From CAZPHU01 sp964586285 (GTDB lineage: Bacteria > Fibrobacterota > Chitinivibrionia > Chitinivibrionales > CAYFVL01), in contig CAZPHU010000074.1 in NCBI GenBank assembly GCA_964586285.1, positions 1 through 19,607 on the forward strand: 19,607 nucleotides of DNA, read 5' to 3'. Position numbers and translations under genes: made by a program. Every line of letters begins with the position of its first letter. Within the stretch, counting starts at the first letter, position 1. A model generated the notes under the pieces. It saw nothing but the letters and a program-made list of their open reading frames with translations, was not told the DNA's origin and did no database searches. This document shows, piece by piece, positions 7,205 through 15,558 of this stretch.

Positions 7205-8068
7205 ATGCAAAAAAAAGAACAGTTCACCGACAAGTTCAGTCGGCTGGTGCAAAGCCCACTTGAGGAAAGTGATCCCGATTCGTTTAATCGCATAAACAGC
7301 CTTTTCGACAATGAGGAAGCGGATCACAATAACCCATTTGCCTACCTGATAAAGAAAATCTCGGGAAAATCTTACCCGGAGGGCAAAGCGGAAAGCCATT
7401 GGTGTAAGATTCTGGAAAACAAAGCAGAGATGGAAGCAAAACTCGGCCGAATGGTAAGCATTCAAACGGCGGCGGTGGATTATTTCAGCACTCGGGGCAA
7501 ACCTTCAAAAGCAAAAGAGACGACAAAGGAACCCGAAAAGCAAAAGGGTGTTTCAGAAAACGACCAATGGCTTATGAAGGTGTACTCGCCGAGTCTGTAT
7601 CAGGATAAGTTAAAGGAAGAGATCTCCAGGGCCCGCAGGTATAATCATGCTCTTTCGGGGGTGTTGCTGGATGTAGATCAGTTTCACAAGATAAACGAGG
7701 ACTTTTCATTCAAAACCGGTGACGAGATCCTTACACTGATCGTTAAAATCATCAAAAAGACCATTCGCAACGTGGATATACTTGCCCGCTATTCAGGGGA
7801 CCAGTTTCTTATCATTCTACCCAACACCAACCAGAGAGAAGCGGTGGAGTTGGCGGAAAGAATTCGCCAGAATGTCCACGAACGGACCTCTCGACTTCAC
7901 AATTTAGCACACGGTATAACCGTAACATTATCTGTGCGCCAGTGCGCCGGAGACGAAAAAGCAAGCGGCTTCATTTCAAATATCGAAGGTACCCTTAAAA
8001 TCGGCAAACAACATGGGCGAAACGCGGTTTATACGCCCGAAGAGGTTTCTTCGCCGTCATTTGGCTGA
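7205..8068 (+). CDS. GGDEF-domain protein with degenerate SGDQF signature
   Basis: A 287-residue soluble protein. Residues 1-120 show no domain I recognise. Residues about 128-277 form a GGDEF (diguanylate cyclase) domain: LLDVDQFHKINEDF (154-167) with a metal-ligand Asp and KIN, TGDEIL (171-176), ARYSGDQF (194-201) and the closing KQHGRNAVY (268-276). In active cyclases the signature is GG[DE]EF; here it is SGDQF, so the metal-binding, catalytic Glu is Gln200 and the first Gly is Ser. I infer little or no c-di-GMP synthesis and a possible role as a nucleotide sensor or regulatory partner. There is no RxxD inhibitory site in the usual place (the residues before the signature are NVDILARY). 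A STAS gene follows after 94 bp. The ribosome binding site is weak. Confidence 0.85.
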   Translation: MQKKEQFTDKFSRLVQSPLEESDPDSFNRINSLFDNEEADHNNPFAYLIKKISGKSYPEGKAESHWCKILENKAEMEAKLGRMVSIQTAAVDYFSTRGKPSKAKETTKEPEKQKGVSENDQWLMKVYSPSLYQDKLKEEISRARRYNHALSGVLLDVDQFHKINEDFSFKTGDEILTLIVKIIKKTIRNVDILARYSGDQFLIILPNTNQREAVELAERIRQNVHERTSRLHNLAHGITVTLSVRQCAGDEKASGFISNIEGTLKIGKQHGRNAVYTPEEVSSPSFG

Positions 8069-8162
8069 TTCAGTATCGTTTTTGCAGTTTTTGGTCCCAT
8101 TAAAGTCGGGTGCTTTATTATATTACAAAACGGTATTTTCGTCGACTGAGTTGAGGATCTGA

Positions 8163-8507
8163 ATGGATATCGGTACTCGCGAATTGAACAATTTTCACAT
8201 AATCGATGTTGTCGGCAGAATCAATCGCCTAAAAGATTCGATTGTACTTAAATCGTTCATAAACGCATTAATAGAGAAGAATGTTACGCATATCGCTCTT
8301 AATCTTGCTCAAGTAAACTACATGGACAGTGGTGCCTTGAATGTCCTTATCTACAGCCATAACACCGTCTCAAAACGTGGCGGCAAACTGGTTCTGATTG
8401 CACCCAATGAGTATGTCCATGATGTTCTAGAGGTGGTTGGGCTCGATAAGCTGGTAAAAATCTATCCCACAGAGGAGGAATTTTCAAATGATAAAGCACA
8501 TGCTTAG
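8163..8507 (+). CDS. STAS-domain protein, anti-sigma factor antagonist type
   Basis: A 114-residue single-domain STAS protein of the SpoIIAA/RsbV class. These small proteins bind anti-sigma kinases and are switched by phosphorylation of one Ser. The core VNYMDSGALNVLIYSH (51-66) holds the usual D-S pair, making Ser56 the likely phosphosite. GGKLVLIAPNEYVHDVLEVVGLDKLVKIYPTEEE matches the second half of the fold. No anti-sigma kinase or PP2C phosphatase gene is present in this window, so its partners are encoded elsewhere. It lies 94 bp after the degenerate GGDEF gene and overlaps the lipoprotein gene by 20 bp, indicating co-expression. Extended -10-like TGCTTTATT near 8111 could give it its own promoter. 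Confidence 0.92.
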   Translation: MDIGTRELNNFHIIDVVGRINRLKDSIVLKSFINALIEKNVTHIALNLAQVNYMDSGALNVLIYSHNTVSKRGGKLVLIAPNEYVHDVLEVVGLDKLVKIYPTEEEFSNDKAHA

Positions 8508-8820
8508 TTTAACTGTTTTGGCGGCTTTACTTCTTGGCGGCTGCATGGGTAGAGATCTTATCAAGCCGTCTCAAGATCAGATCGATGCCTACATTCAGAA
8601 TAATCCGGATCTTCCGGAGTTGGACAAAGCATGCATTTATGATGGGCGCTTTGAAATCGGAATGAAAGCCGAAACCGTAAGGTTTCTCCTCGGTGAGCCC
8701 AAAACTCTCGAAATGGTACAGCAGCCGTGGGCAAAACAGGAAAAATGGACCTATAAAAGCGGCAATTTCAAAGTCTTCTACATGGAAGACGGCGGTGTGG
8801 TCGGTATCGAAGAAAATTAA
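8488..8820 (+). CDS. Small BamE/SmpA-like lipoprotein
   Basis: A 110-residue lipoprotein. The signal peptide ends in the lipobox LGGC, so Cys19 should be acylated and the protein membrane-anchored on the periplasmic side. The mature part contains IGMKAETVRFLLGEPKTLE and EKWTY then KVFYMEDGGVVGI, the pattern of the SmpA/OmlA (BamE-like) fold, where a G-M/T-x3-V-x2-L-L-G-x-P helix-turn is followed by a W-x-Y strand. BamE proper belongs to the outer-membrane protein assembly machine; whether this one does is unproven. The ATG at 8488 is set by AGGAGGAA at 8473-8480, within the upstream STAS gene, so the two are translationally linked. A strong terminator follows. Confidence 0.85.
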   Translation: MIKHMLSLTVLAALLLGGCMGRDLIKPSQDQIDAYIQNNPDLPELDKACIYDGRFEIGMKAETVRFLLGEPKTLEMVQQPWAKQEKWTYKSGNFKVFYMEDGGVVGIEEN

Positions 8821-8847
8821 TGAATTCTAAATGCAAATAAATCAAGG

Positions 8848-8880
8848 AAGACGAGAAGTATTCTCGTCTTTTTTGTTTTT
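8848..8880 (+). terminator. Intrinsic terminator after the STAS-lipoprotein operon
   Basis: A perfect 10-bp stem, AAGACGAGAA (8848-8857) and TTCTCGTCTT (8861-8870), has a GTA loop followed by TTTTGTTTTT. It starts 27 bp past the lipoprotein stop and splits this operon from the CvpA gene. Confidence 0.92.
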
Positions 8881-8914
8881 CTCCTGGTTCCTTAGAGAAG
8901 TCTAATTTGCCTGT

Positions 8915-9538
8915 ATGCATCCTTTCGACATAGTTTCTCTTTCTCTGGTTTTAATATTCGCGGTGATCGGGCTTACCCGGGGATTTATATCCGAACTCTT
9001 TCGGCTCGCGGCAATAGCGGCCGGGTTTATCGGAGCCCTGATCACCTACGATTCTCTCTACCACTATATCGAATTTATCGATATAGGATCTCGTGCCAAA
9101 ACGATCCTTTCTTTTATACTGGCCTTTATCGGTATTGCTCTAGTAGTGCTTTTGATCGGATGGGTCATCCGAAAAATTGTTCATCTTGCCATGCTCGGAT
9201 GGGCGGATCGTTTATTGGGCGCAGCAGCCGGTGGTTGTAAGGCGGCTTTGTTGATCTGGCTGGTCGTGCTTTCCATAGGTCATCTTCCGGACACCGATCT
9301 TAGAAGCGCGTTAACCTCATCCATAAGCTTCAGGCTCCTTAACAATATTCCCCTTCACCTGCGCATGCCTTCCATACCGCGGTTTGAAAAAGAAAGCCCG
9401 ACACAGCATTCAAAAAAGGTTTTCAACTCTTTTGATAATGCCCGTAAGAGGCTGGAGGATATGCGACAGAGAGTTGATTCATTGAAAAGACAGACCGACA
9501 CCATACAACCTGCATATTCTACAAATGATCACGAGTAG
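8915..9538 (+). CDS. CvpA-family inner-membrane protein
   Basis: A 207-residue protein with four predicted membrane segments (about residues 5-20, 27-46, 62-86 and 100-121). The N-terminal pattern DIVSLSLVLIFAVIGLTRGFISELFRL and the later WADRLLGAAAGGCKAALLIWL match the CvpA family, whose founding member is needed for colicin V production in E. coli and whose wider role is in envelope homeostasis. The last ~60 residues are a charged, Arg/Asp-rich tail that should be a cytoplasmic helix or coiled coil. The gene starts 35 bp after the terminator, with no clear Shine-Dalgarno. It overlaps the prepilin peptidase gene by 14 bp. Assigned by topology and N-terminal motif. Confidence 0.88.
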   Translation: MHPFDIVSLSLVLIFAVIGLTRGFISELFRLAAIAAGFIGALITYDSLYHYIEFIDIGSRAKTILSFILAFIGIALVVLLIGWVIRKIVHLAMLGWADRLLGAAAGGCKAALLIWLVVLSIGHLPDTDLRSALTSSISFRLLNNIPLHLRMPSIPRFEKESPTQHSKKVFNSFDNARKRLEDMRQRVDSLKRQTDTIQPAYSTNDHE

Positions 9539-10361
9539 CATAGGCACCTTTTTCGTTCCCGGCTCAGTCTTTGTTTCGGGTCTGATCCTGGGATCGTTTT
9601 TCAATGTGCTGATCTATCGCCTTCCTTTGGATAAATCGATTGTATGGCCCGGTTCCCGATGTCCCCGATGTGATACGCCCCTGAAAGCCCGCCATAATAT
9701 CCCTCTAATCAGTTTCATTTTCTTAAGAGGTAAATGCGCCTTTTGCGACAGGCCGATCAGTTTTCGATATCCGGCCGTGGAACTGCTTACAGGTATATTG
9801 GCCCTTGGCCTGTGGTATTCCATGGGAGAGCAGATGCTTCAGGGCAAATGGTGGCAGATAACCTACTCAACGATTCAGTTGTTGTCACTTTTGATATTGA
9901 TTCCCGCGGCGATAATCGATCTGCGCCACTATATCATTCCCGACTCCATTACAATCGGGGGATTGTTGGCGGGATTGACTCTTTCATTCATTCCCGGTAA
10001 TCCATCTCCGGCCGAGGCCTTCCTCGGTATGACGGCCGGCGGAGGCTCACTCCTTTGTGTCGGATATATGGGAGAGATAATATTCCGAAAAAAGGAAACA
10101 ATGGGAGGTGGGGATATCAAACTTATGGCTTTTATGGGCGCATTCTGGGGATGGCAATCGGCGCTTCTTGGTATTGTTTTCGCCTCGTTTCTGGGTGCCG
10201 TTGCCGGAATATTTCTAATCTCTTCGGGAACTCTTAGAAAAGACCACCACATTCCTTTCGGTCCATTTCTTGCGGCGGGGATCTGGACAGCAGTTTTGTA
10301 TGGTGAAACCATTCTGTCCTCTTATTTCCAGCTTATTGACGGCCTTTTTTATTTCTCCTGA
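9525..10361 (+). CDS. Type IV prepilin peptidase / leader peptidase (A24)
   Basis: A 278-residue polytopic aspartic protease that cleaves and N-methylates type IV pilin-like precursors at the cytoplasmic membrane face. It is the full-length bifunctional form. The N-terminal segment has SGLILGSFFNVLIYRLP (18-34). The zinc-binding cytoplasmic loop has CPRC (46-49) and CAFC (71-74). The two catalytic Asp motifs are present: AAIIDLRHYIIPD (128-140, Asp132) and GGGDIKL (194-200, Asp197). Equivalent proteins are called PilD, GspO or OutO, and I cannot choose among them because no pilus or type II secretion genes are nearby. It overlaps the CvpA gene and has no ribosome binding site of its own, which suggests translational coupling. 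Confidence 0.96.
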   Translation: MITSSIGTFFVPGSVFVSGLILGSFFNVLIYRLPLDKSIVWPGSRCPRCDTPLKARHNIPLISFIFLRGKCAFCDRPISFRYPAVELLTGILALGLWYSMGEQMLQGKWWQITYSTIQLLSLLILIPAAIIDLRHYIIPDSITIGGLLAGLTLSFIPGNPSPAEAFLGMTAGGGSLLCVGYMGEIIFRKKETMGGGDIKLMAFMGAFWGWQSALLGIVFASFLGAVAGIFLISSGTLRKDHHIPFGPFLAAGIWTAVLYGETILSSYFQLIDGLFYFS

Positions 10362-10464
10362 GCTTTTACCGTAAACAAGCGAGCCGATCTGATTATGCGG
10401 CAAGAAAGCATTCCAACATTCGAGCACGCTCTGCAAGCTTCTATTCCAGGCGATCTTATCGATT

Positions 10465-10536
10465 AGCGATTGACATCAACCTCTTTTAGCGGCGGTTGAC
10501 ATCGACCTCTTTTAGCGATTGACATCAACCTCTTTT
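10465..10536. repeat. Three tandem copies of a dyad-containing 23-26 bp repeat
   Basis: Three near-identical units run back to back. Each holds the 14-bp imperfect dyad GATTGACATCAACC (10468-10481 and 10517-10530) or GGTTGACATCGACC (10494-10507), followed by TCTTTT. Centres are 26 and 23 bp apart. The array lies between the convergent prepilin peptidase gene and the 742-residue secreted protein gene. It is not a normal terminator. Each copy contains TTGACA, but no -10 box follows. Confidence 0.85.
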
Positions 10537-10549
10537 TGAACCTTCGAAT

Positions 10550-12778
10550 CTAAGACCGCTTACGTCCCATTATCTTTCTTACCCGTAACCAGACCGGCAC
10601 TAAAAACGCAAGTTCAACACCGGTACCGCAATCACCACAATTGCGCCTGATCGGGTCCTCCTCAGTTGTTTGGGTCGAATCTTCAACAACAGAGGGCAGC
10701 CCCTCCTCATCGATTACAGCCACAAGGTACCCCGTATCACCTGCTTTGTTACCATTGGCATCTTTGATTAGCGGGTGAGCTTTTAGGGACACCATATGAT
10801 CATCCGTCAGTCTGGATGCTGTCGAGAACTGTACAAGCTGCCTATTAATCAGCGAGACAGAGGTTGCGTTGTCCAGGATCGTGTCGATATTTTCTCCACC
10901 CTGCCAAATCGAAATAAGCTCTGAGGGCAAAAGATTAGACCAGTTTTGCGATTCGCCGACCGTATCGACAGGGCTGCTGAACGCTATCCGAACTATTTGA
11001 CTTTCAGGACTGGATCGATCATCCTGAATGGACACATACCACAGAGACGGCGCTACCCCGTCATCTACGATTATTTCTTTGACATTGGCGATACTGTCAA
11101 AGCCGCTTATTGTCAGGTAAGGTTGCCAATCGTTCTGAAACAGATCCGAAAGCTCGGACTCTTCTTCGATTAAGGAGACCGAAAGAATCGAATCCTTTTT
11201 GGTAATAGATTCATGTTCCAAATAGAATGTTTTGTGTTCGTGAGGATATGAAAGCATGAGGTCAAATTGGTCGCCGCGTGAATCGGAAACAGTTTCATCG
11301 AACCGAAGTTGAACACCGTCAATTAACCCGTTGCCGTTCGAATCGACAGTCTTTGCGGATAACAGATGTGCCCCCCACCCCTTGATGAATACCGGCAGAC
11401 TGTCTTTTAGCCGTCGATCACGGGTCGATTGAATCATGAGATAAGAGAAATGATCATCCTTTACCGAATCCACTACCATACGGACGCTGTCGGCATTGGA
11501 AAGGTCTTCAAGACTTAATAACTGTCCGGTGGAGAAATCACAGTATTCCCTGCGAGTATTACCATAGAGATCCTTGCCTTTTACACCTAAGTTCAAAACA
11601 TCTCCAGAATGCACTAAACCGCTAACCATGTCTCCATTATGGGAAACTAATATTTTTTTGGGATCAATTCTTAATGGGATAATATCGGTGGTATCTTCCT
11701 TGTCTTCGATCGATACTATCAGTTGATGAGAGTCGGGAACAAACTTTTTAAACAGAGTTATAAACAGCTTCATCTCCAAATCCACGGCACCTGTTTTGAC
11801 ACTGTTACCCAGCTCAACGCTTTGTCCCCCGATAGAATAGTTGGCCTTTACAGGAAGTCCCGTTTCATCTGAATAAACCGTCGGAAGTTCAAAAGCATTC
11901 CTCACCCTGACTTCTCCGATCCACGAGCCGGGGATTGTTCTGCCTTGGGCATCTACGAGCGCCAGGTTCGCCGCGATTCTCTGCCCCGCGACAGCGTCTT
12001 GAGGGGCTTTGAAAAGAGAGTCCGATCCATCGGGCATAGAGGAATAAACCCGACCGAAATCGATTTGGGGGGACCATTCCGACGGAACATGTAGATTCAG
12101 TGTATCTGACAGAGGTGTTGCGCCTGCTGTATCTTGTGCGACTATTTGAGTTGTTCCGAATGCCGAGGTCGTCAGAAAAGAAATCGTTGCGGAATCACCA
12201 ATGGTATGTTCCAAAATCCCGGATTTCTCCCTAGCCCACAGCACATTATTCGCGGGCCCGATTCTGTTGTTGAATCGGTCATAAAATACTGCCTGATAAC
12301 GGTAAGCCTGCTGTCGAGGTAAGAGGATTCTGGTGGAGGAAAGATTTGTGGGCAAATCATATCCGACCCGTTCGATGGACAATCTGTGTTCTTTGTCCGG
12401 CTTAACGTAAACGGAAAAGGTATCGATTAGGTCGCCGTCCAACTCACCATCAACATTATACCTATACCGAACTTGCGCCTCAAAATTAGCCTTTATGCCG
12501 GAACGGTTTGTAATAACATAATACACTGTGTCGTATTCCTCGATGATTTGGTCCGGCGGGTTGACACGCGTGTGGACAATGAACTTATCGATATCCTTAA
12601 GTGTGTCACCATTGAATACATTCAGCGTGAGCTTCAGTGTATCACCCGCAACCACCGTATCGCCGTCGCGTACCCCGTCAAGGCTGCGTATATCGATGGA
12701 ATAGTCTTGGGCCCAAGCCGGGAAAATGGCCGCACTGACAATTGAAACGATTAAAAAGAGTTTGTATCTAACTTTCAC
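10550..12778 (-). CDS. Large secreted protein with EF-hand-like loop and Cys/hydrophobic/basic C-terminus
   Basis: A 742-residue exported protein of unknown function. The signal peptide is MKVRYKLFLIVSIVSAAIFP with an AWA cleavage site. The mature region is beta-rich, with Ig-like or cadherin-like character and many DT/DS pairs. VDSNGNGLID (478-487) is an EF-hand-like loop, followed by VAPSLWYVSIQD (575-586), an Ig-type strand IVRIAFSSPV (595-604) and IKDANGN (671-677). This layout matches, at nearly the same spacing, a region of the 826-residue protein at 2546-5026. The C-terminus has CGDCG (714-718), about 12 hydrophobic residues and then RVRKIMGRKRS, like a sorting signal or membrane anchor. 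The start is GTG, supported by GAGGT four bases upstream. The gene lies 95 bp downstream of polA on the same strand and may be co-transcribed. Confidence 0.85.
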   Translation of the reverse strand: MKVRYKLFLIVSIVSAAIFPAWAQDYSIDIRSLDGVRDGDTVVAGDTLKLTLNVFNGDTLKDIDKFIVHTRVNPPDQIIEEYDTVYYVITNRSGIKANFEAQVRYRYNVDGELDGDLIDTFSVYVKPDKEHRLSIERVGYDLPTNLSSTRILLPRQQAYRYQAVFYDRFNNRIGPANNVLWAREKSGILEHTIGDSATISFLTTSAFGTTQIVAQDTAGATPLSDTLNLHVPSEWSPQIDFGRVYSSMPDGSDSLFKAPQDAVAGQRIAANLALVDAQGRTIPGSWIGEVRVRNAFELPTVYSDETGLPVKANYSIGGQSVELGNSVKTGAVDLEMKLFITLFKKFVPDSHQLIVSIEDKEDTTDIIPLRIDPKKILVSHNGDMVSGLVHSGDVLNLGVKGKDLYGNTRREYCDFSTGQLLSLEDLSNADSVRMVVDSVKDDHFSYLMIQSTRDRRLKDSLPVFIKGWGAHLLSAKTVDSNGNGLIDGVQLRFDETVSDSRGDQFDLMLSYPHEHKTFYLEHESITKKDSILSVSLIEEESELSDLFQNDWQPYLTISGFDSIANVKEIIVDDGVAPSLWYVSIQDDRSSPESQIVRIAFSSPVDTVGESQNWSNLLPSELISIWQGGENIDTILDNATSVSLINRQLVQFSTASRLTDDHMVSLKAHPLIKDANGNKAGDTGYLVAVIDEEGLPSVVEDSTQTTEEDPIRRNCGDCGTGVELAFLVPVWLRVRKIMGRKRS

Positions 12779-12873
12779 AACTACCTCGAAATCATTGGTG
12801 AAGCAATGCCGTAATCGGTTAATATAAATTCTATTGAATTACTGACTTTCTTATTCCACTATTTTTACATGGT

Positions 12874-15558
12874 CTAATGAGCCTGGCCCCATGTGCGCCC
12901 GACTCCGACATCGACCTTAAGTCTTACCGCCAGAGTGTATGCATTTTCCATTGTCTCCCGCACCCATTGAGCAAACCTGTCGGCAATCTCTTCGGGTACC
13001 TCAAAAACCAGCTCATCATGCACTTGAAGCAGCATGGTTGCTTCGGGCCACATTTGAGGTATTCGTTCATGAATCCGCAGCATTGCCAGTTTGATTATAT
13101 CGGCTGCCGTTCCCTGAACGGGAGTGTTGATTGCGGTACGCTCGGCCGCCTCCCTCACCTGCCGGCTTTTGGCATTGATATCAGGCAGATACCGCCTTCG
13201 GCCAAGCAGTGTTTCGGTGTATCCGTTGATACGGGCCTTGCCTATGCTTTCATTCATGTAGGCTTGAATCATGGGAAACTGATGGAAGTAAGTTTCGATA
13301 AACGACCGCGCCTCCTTAAATGATATCCCAAGCTGTTTGGAAAGATTAGCCGGTCCCATACCATACATCAGGCCGAAATTGATAGTCTTTGCCGCCCTGC
13401 GCATCTCCGGTTGAACAAATTCGGGCATCACGGAGTAAATTGCCGCAGCCGTCTGGGTATGAATATCAAGATCCTTTTCGAACGCTTCGCTCAACCTGGG
13501 ATCATTGGATAAATGCGCAAGAATCCGAAGTTCGATTTGAGAGTAATCGGCCGCTACAATCATGGAATTTTGCGCGGCGGCAAACGCCTCCCGAATTCTC
13601 CTGCCGGCTTCCGTACGTATCGGTATATTCTGCAGATTTGGATTAGTGCTTGAAAGCCGGCCGGTTGCGGCAATAGTCTGGTTAAAGGAGCTGTGGACCC
13701 GTCCACTCTTTTCGTAAACCTGCATCGGAAGCGCGTCGATATAAGTGGAGAGTAATTTCTGGACTTCGCGATACTCAAGCAGCTTGGCCGCGACGGGAAA
13801 ATCGTGTGCTAGTTTTTCGAGTGCGGTTACATTGGTCGACAAACCCGTCTTTGTCTTTTTTGACTTGGGCATTCCCAGCTCACCATAGAACACCTCGGCA
13901 ATCTGTTTGGGCGAATTAAGATTAAACTCCCTGCCCGCCATCTTGTAGATTTCATTGGAAATTTCGCTCAACTGATCACTGTAAACATGGGAAAGTTGCC
14001 CCAAAAGTTGTGTATCAACGGCAATCCCCTGCCACTCCATTTCGGCAAGCACCGTAACCAAAGGCATTTCGATATCGTTGAAAAGATCGAACAGCTGCTT
14101 CTCATGCAAATGCCTCTCCAGAATATCATGAAGCTTTATGGGTAAAACCACATCTTCCCCGGCGTAGCGTGCGGCTTCTTTGATCGGTACATGCGAGAAA
14201 CAGATCTGATTTTTCCCCTTGCCGATAAGTGTTTCGATTTCGGTTGTTCTGATATCAAGCCACTGCGCCGCAAGCCCGTCCAGGCCGAATTGCCGCTTAC
14301 CGGGATCAAGCAGATACGCGGCTATCATGGTATCGAAACTCAATCCCTTACAAGAGATATCATAATTTCTGAACACCTGGTAGTCGTATTTAAGGTTCTG
14401 CCCTATTTTCTTTACCTCCTCGGATTCAAGGATCGGCTTAATCGTAGAGAGGACCTCGTTTAATTCAAGATTGCGACCTTCGATGTGGCCAACAGGGATA
14501 TACCAGGATTCACTATCACCCAACGCAAGGGCGATACCCACCAGCTGAGCTTCGCGCGCATTCATACTGGTTGTTTCAACATCGATACAACAGTATTTCC
14601 GATCGGTAACTTTGCGCACTATTTCACGAAGCTCAGGTAAGGATGTAATAATACCCGCCTCGAAATCAACCTTCTCTCTCACTTCAAACAGGGGGTGTTT
14701 GAGAAGCGAATGAAACTCCAATTCTTTAAAAAAGGAAATACAGTCCGCTCTGTGAGGATGCCCTGCGGCAAGCTGATCAAGTGAAATATCAAGTTCAATA
14801 TCTGAATGCAGAGTGGCCAGTTGTTTACTGATATCCAAAGATTCGAGATTCTCTAAAACTTTGCTCCGCAAGCGATTATTGGACAGCAAAGAGGGATTCT
14901 CAAGCAATGCTTGAACAGAGCCGGCTTCTTTGATAATTTTCACAGCCGTTTTGGGACCGACTCCGGGAATACCCGGAATATTATCGGAAGAATCTCCCAT
15001 AAGGGCCAGAAGATCCAGTATATGAGCCGGGTCTACACCCATCTTCTCTTCAACCTCGGCTGCCCCCCACACCGACAACGTACCGGTTCCTTCAGGAGAA
15101 AGCATACGAACCTGATCCCCCACCAGCTGCATCAGATCCTTATCTTTGGTCACCAGAGAGACCTCAAATCCCCGATCCACCGCCTTTTTGGTCAGATGGG
15201 CGATTATATCATCAGCCTCATACCCGTCTTTTTTTATCGACGGAACATTAAGATGCTCAACCAGACGGTGAACCAGCGGAATCTGACTTCTTAAATCATC
15301 GGGCATAGCGGCACGGTTGGCTTTATACTGACTATAGAGTTCCTGACGGAAAGTGGTTTTTCCGCTGTCAAACACCACTGCCAGATATGGGCAGTCATAG
15401 TCACTGAGCAGTCGAAGAAGATAGTTCGCAAAGCCCAGTACGGCACTTGTTGGCTGTCCGCTTGATGTCGATAAAGGGTTGCGAATCATCGCAAAGTAGG
15501 AACGATAAATCAGAGCATGAGCATCCACAAGATACAGATGCTTTTCTGGTTCAGACAT
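12874..15558 (-). CDS. polA: DNA polymerase I
   Basis: A full-length 894-residue repair and Okazaki-fragment-processing polymerase. The 5'-3' exonuclease (about 1-290) shows VDAHALIYRSYFA, GYEADDIIAHL (112-122), VTKDKDL (136-142) and GDSSDNIPGIPGVGPKTA (188-205). The 3'-5' proofreading domain (about 300-490) retains its acidic residues: CIDVETT (324-330, Asp326 and Glu328), NLKYD (388-392, Asp392) and YAGED (465-469). The polymerase domain has motif A DYSQIELRILAHLS (671-684), motif B RRAAKTINFGLMYG (720-733, with Phe728) and motif C LLQVHDELVFEVP (843-855, Asp848). So all three activities should be present. The ATG at 15558 is preferred because AAAGGAAT lies just upstream and the protein then begins like other PolA; an in-frame upstream start at 15621 adds 21 residues without family support. 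Confidence 0.98.
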   Translation of the reverse strand: MSEPEKHLYLVDAHALIYRSYFAMIRNPLSTSSGQPTSAVLGFANYLLRLLSDYDCPYLAVVFDSGKTTFRQELYSQYKANRAAMPDDLRSQIPLVHRLVEHLNVPSIKKDGYEADDIIAHLTKKAVDRGFEVSLVTKDKDLMQLVGDQVRMLSPEGTGTLSVWGAAEVEEKMGVDPAHILDLLALMGDSSDNIPGIPGVGPKTAVKIIKEAGSVQALLENPSLLSNNRLRSKVLENLESLDISKQLATLHSDIELDISLDQLAAGHPHRADCISFFKELEFHSLLKHPLFEVREKVDFEAGIITSLPELREIVRKVTDRKYCCIDVETTSMNAREAQLVGIALALGDSESWYIPVGHIEGRNLELNEVLSTIKPILESEEVKKIGQNLKYDYQVFRNYDISCKGLSFDTMIAAYLLDPGKRQFGLDGLAAQWLDIRTTEIETLIGKGKNQICFSHVPIKEAARYAGEDVVLPIKLHDILERHLHEKQLFDLFNDIEMPLVTVLAEMEWQGIAVDTQLLGQLSHVYSDQLSEISNEIYKMAGREFNLNSPKQIAEVFYGELGMPKSKKTKTGLSTNVTALEKLAHDFPVAAKLLEYREVQKLLSTYIDALPMQVYEKSGRVHSSFNQTIAATGRLSSTNPNLQNIPIRTEAGRRIREAFAAAQNSMIVAADYSQIELRILAHLSNDPRLSEAFEKDLDIHTQTAAAIYSVMPEFVQPEMRRAAKTINFGLMYGMGPANLSKQLGISFKEARSFIETYFHQFPMIQAYMNESIGKARINGYTETLLGRRRYLPDINAKSRQVREAAERTAINTPVQGTAADIIKLAMLRIHERIPQMWPEATMLLQVHDELVFEVPEEIADRFAQWVRETMENAYTLAVRLKVDVGVGRTWGQAH

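Noticed and set aside
10465..10536. Tandem promoters, because each repeat contains TTGACA
   Set aside because: No -10 hexamer at 16-18 bp and no gene starting downstream on the plus strand; the next gene is on the opposite strand.
12877..15294. Several 85-148 codon plus-strand ORFs opposite polA
   Set aside because: Shadows of the polA coding sequence; the minus-strand product has every PolA motif.
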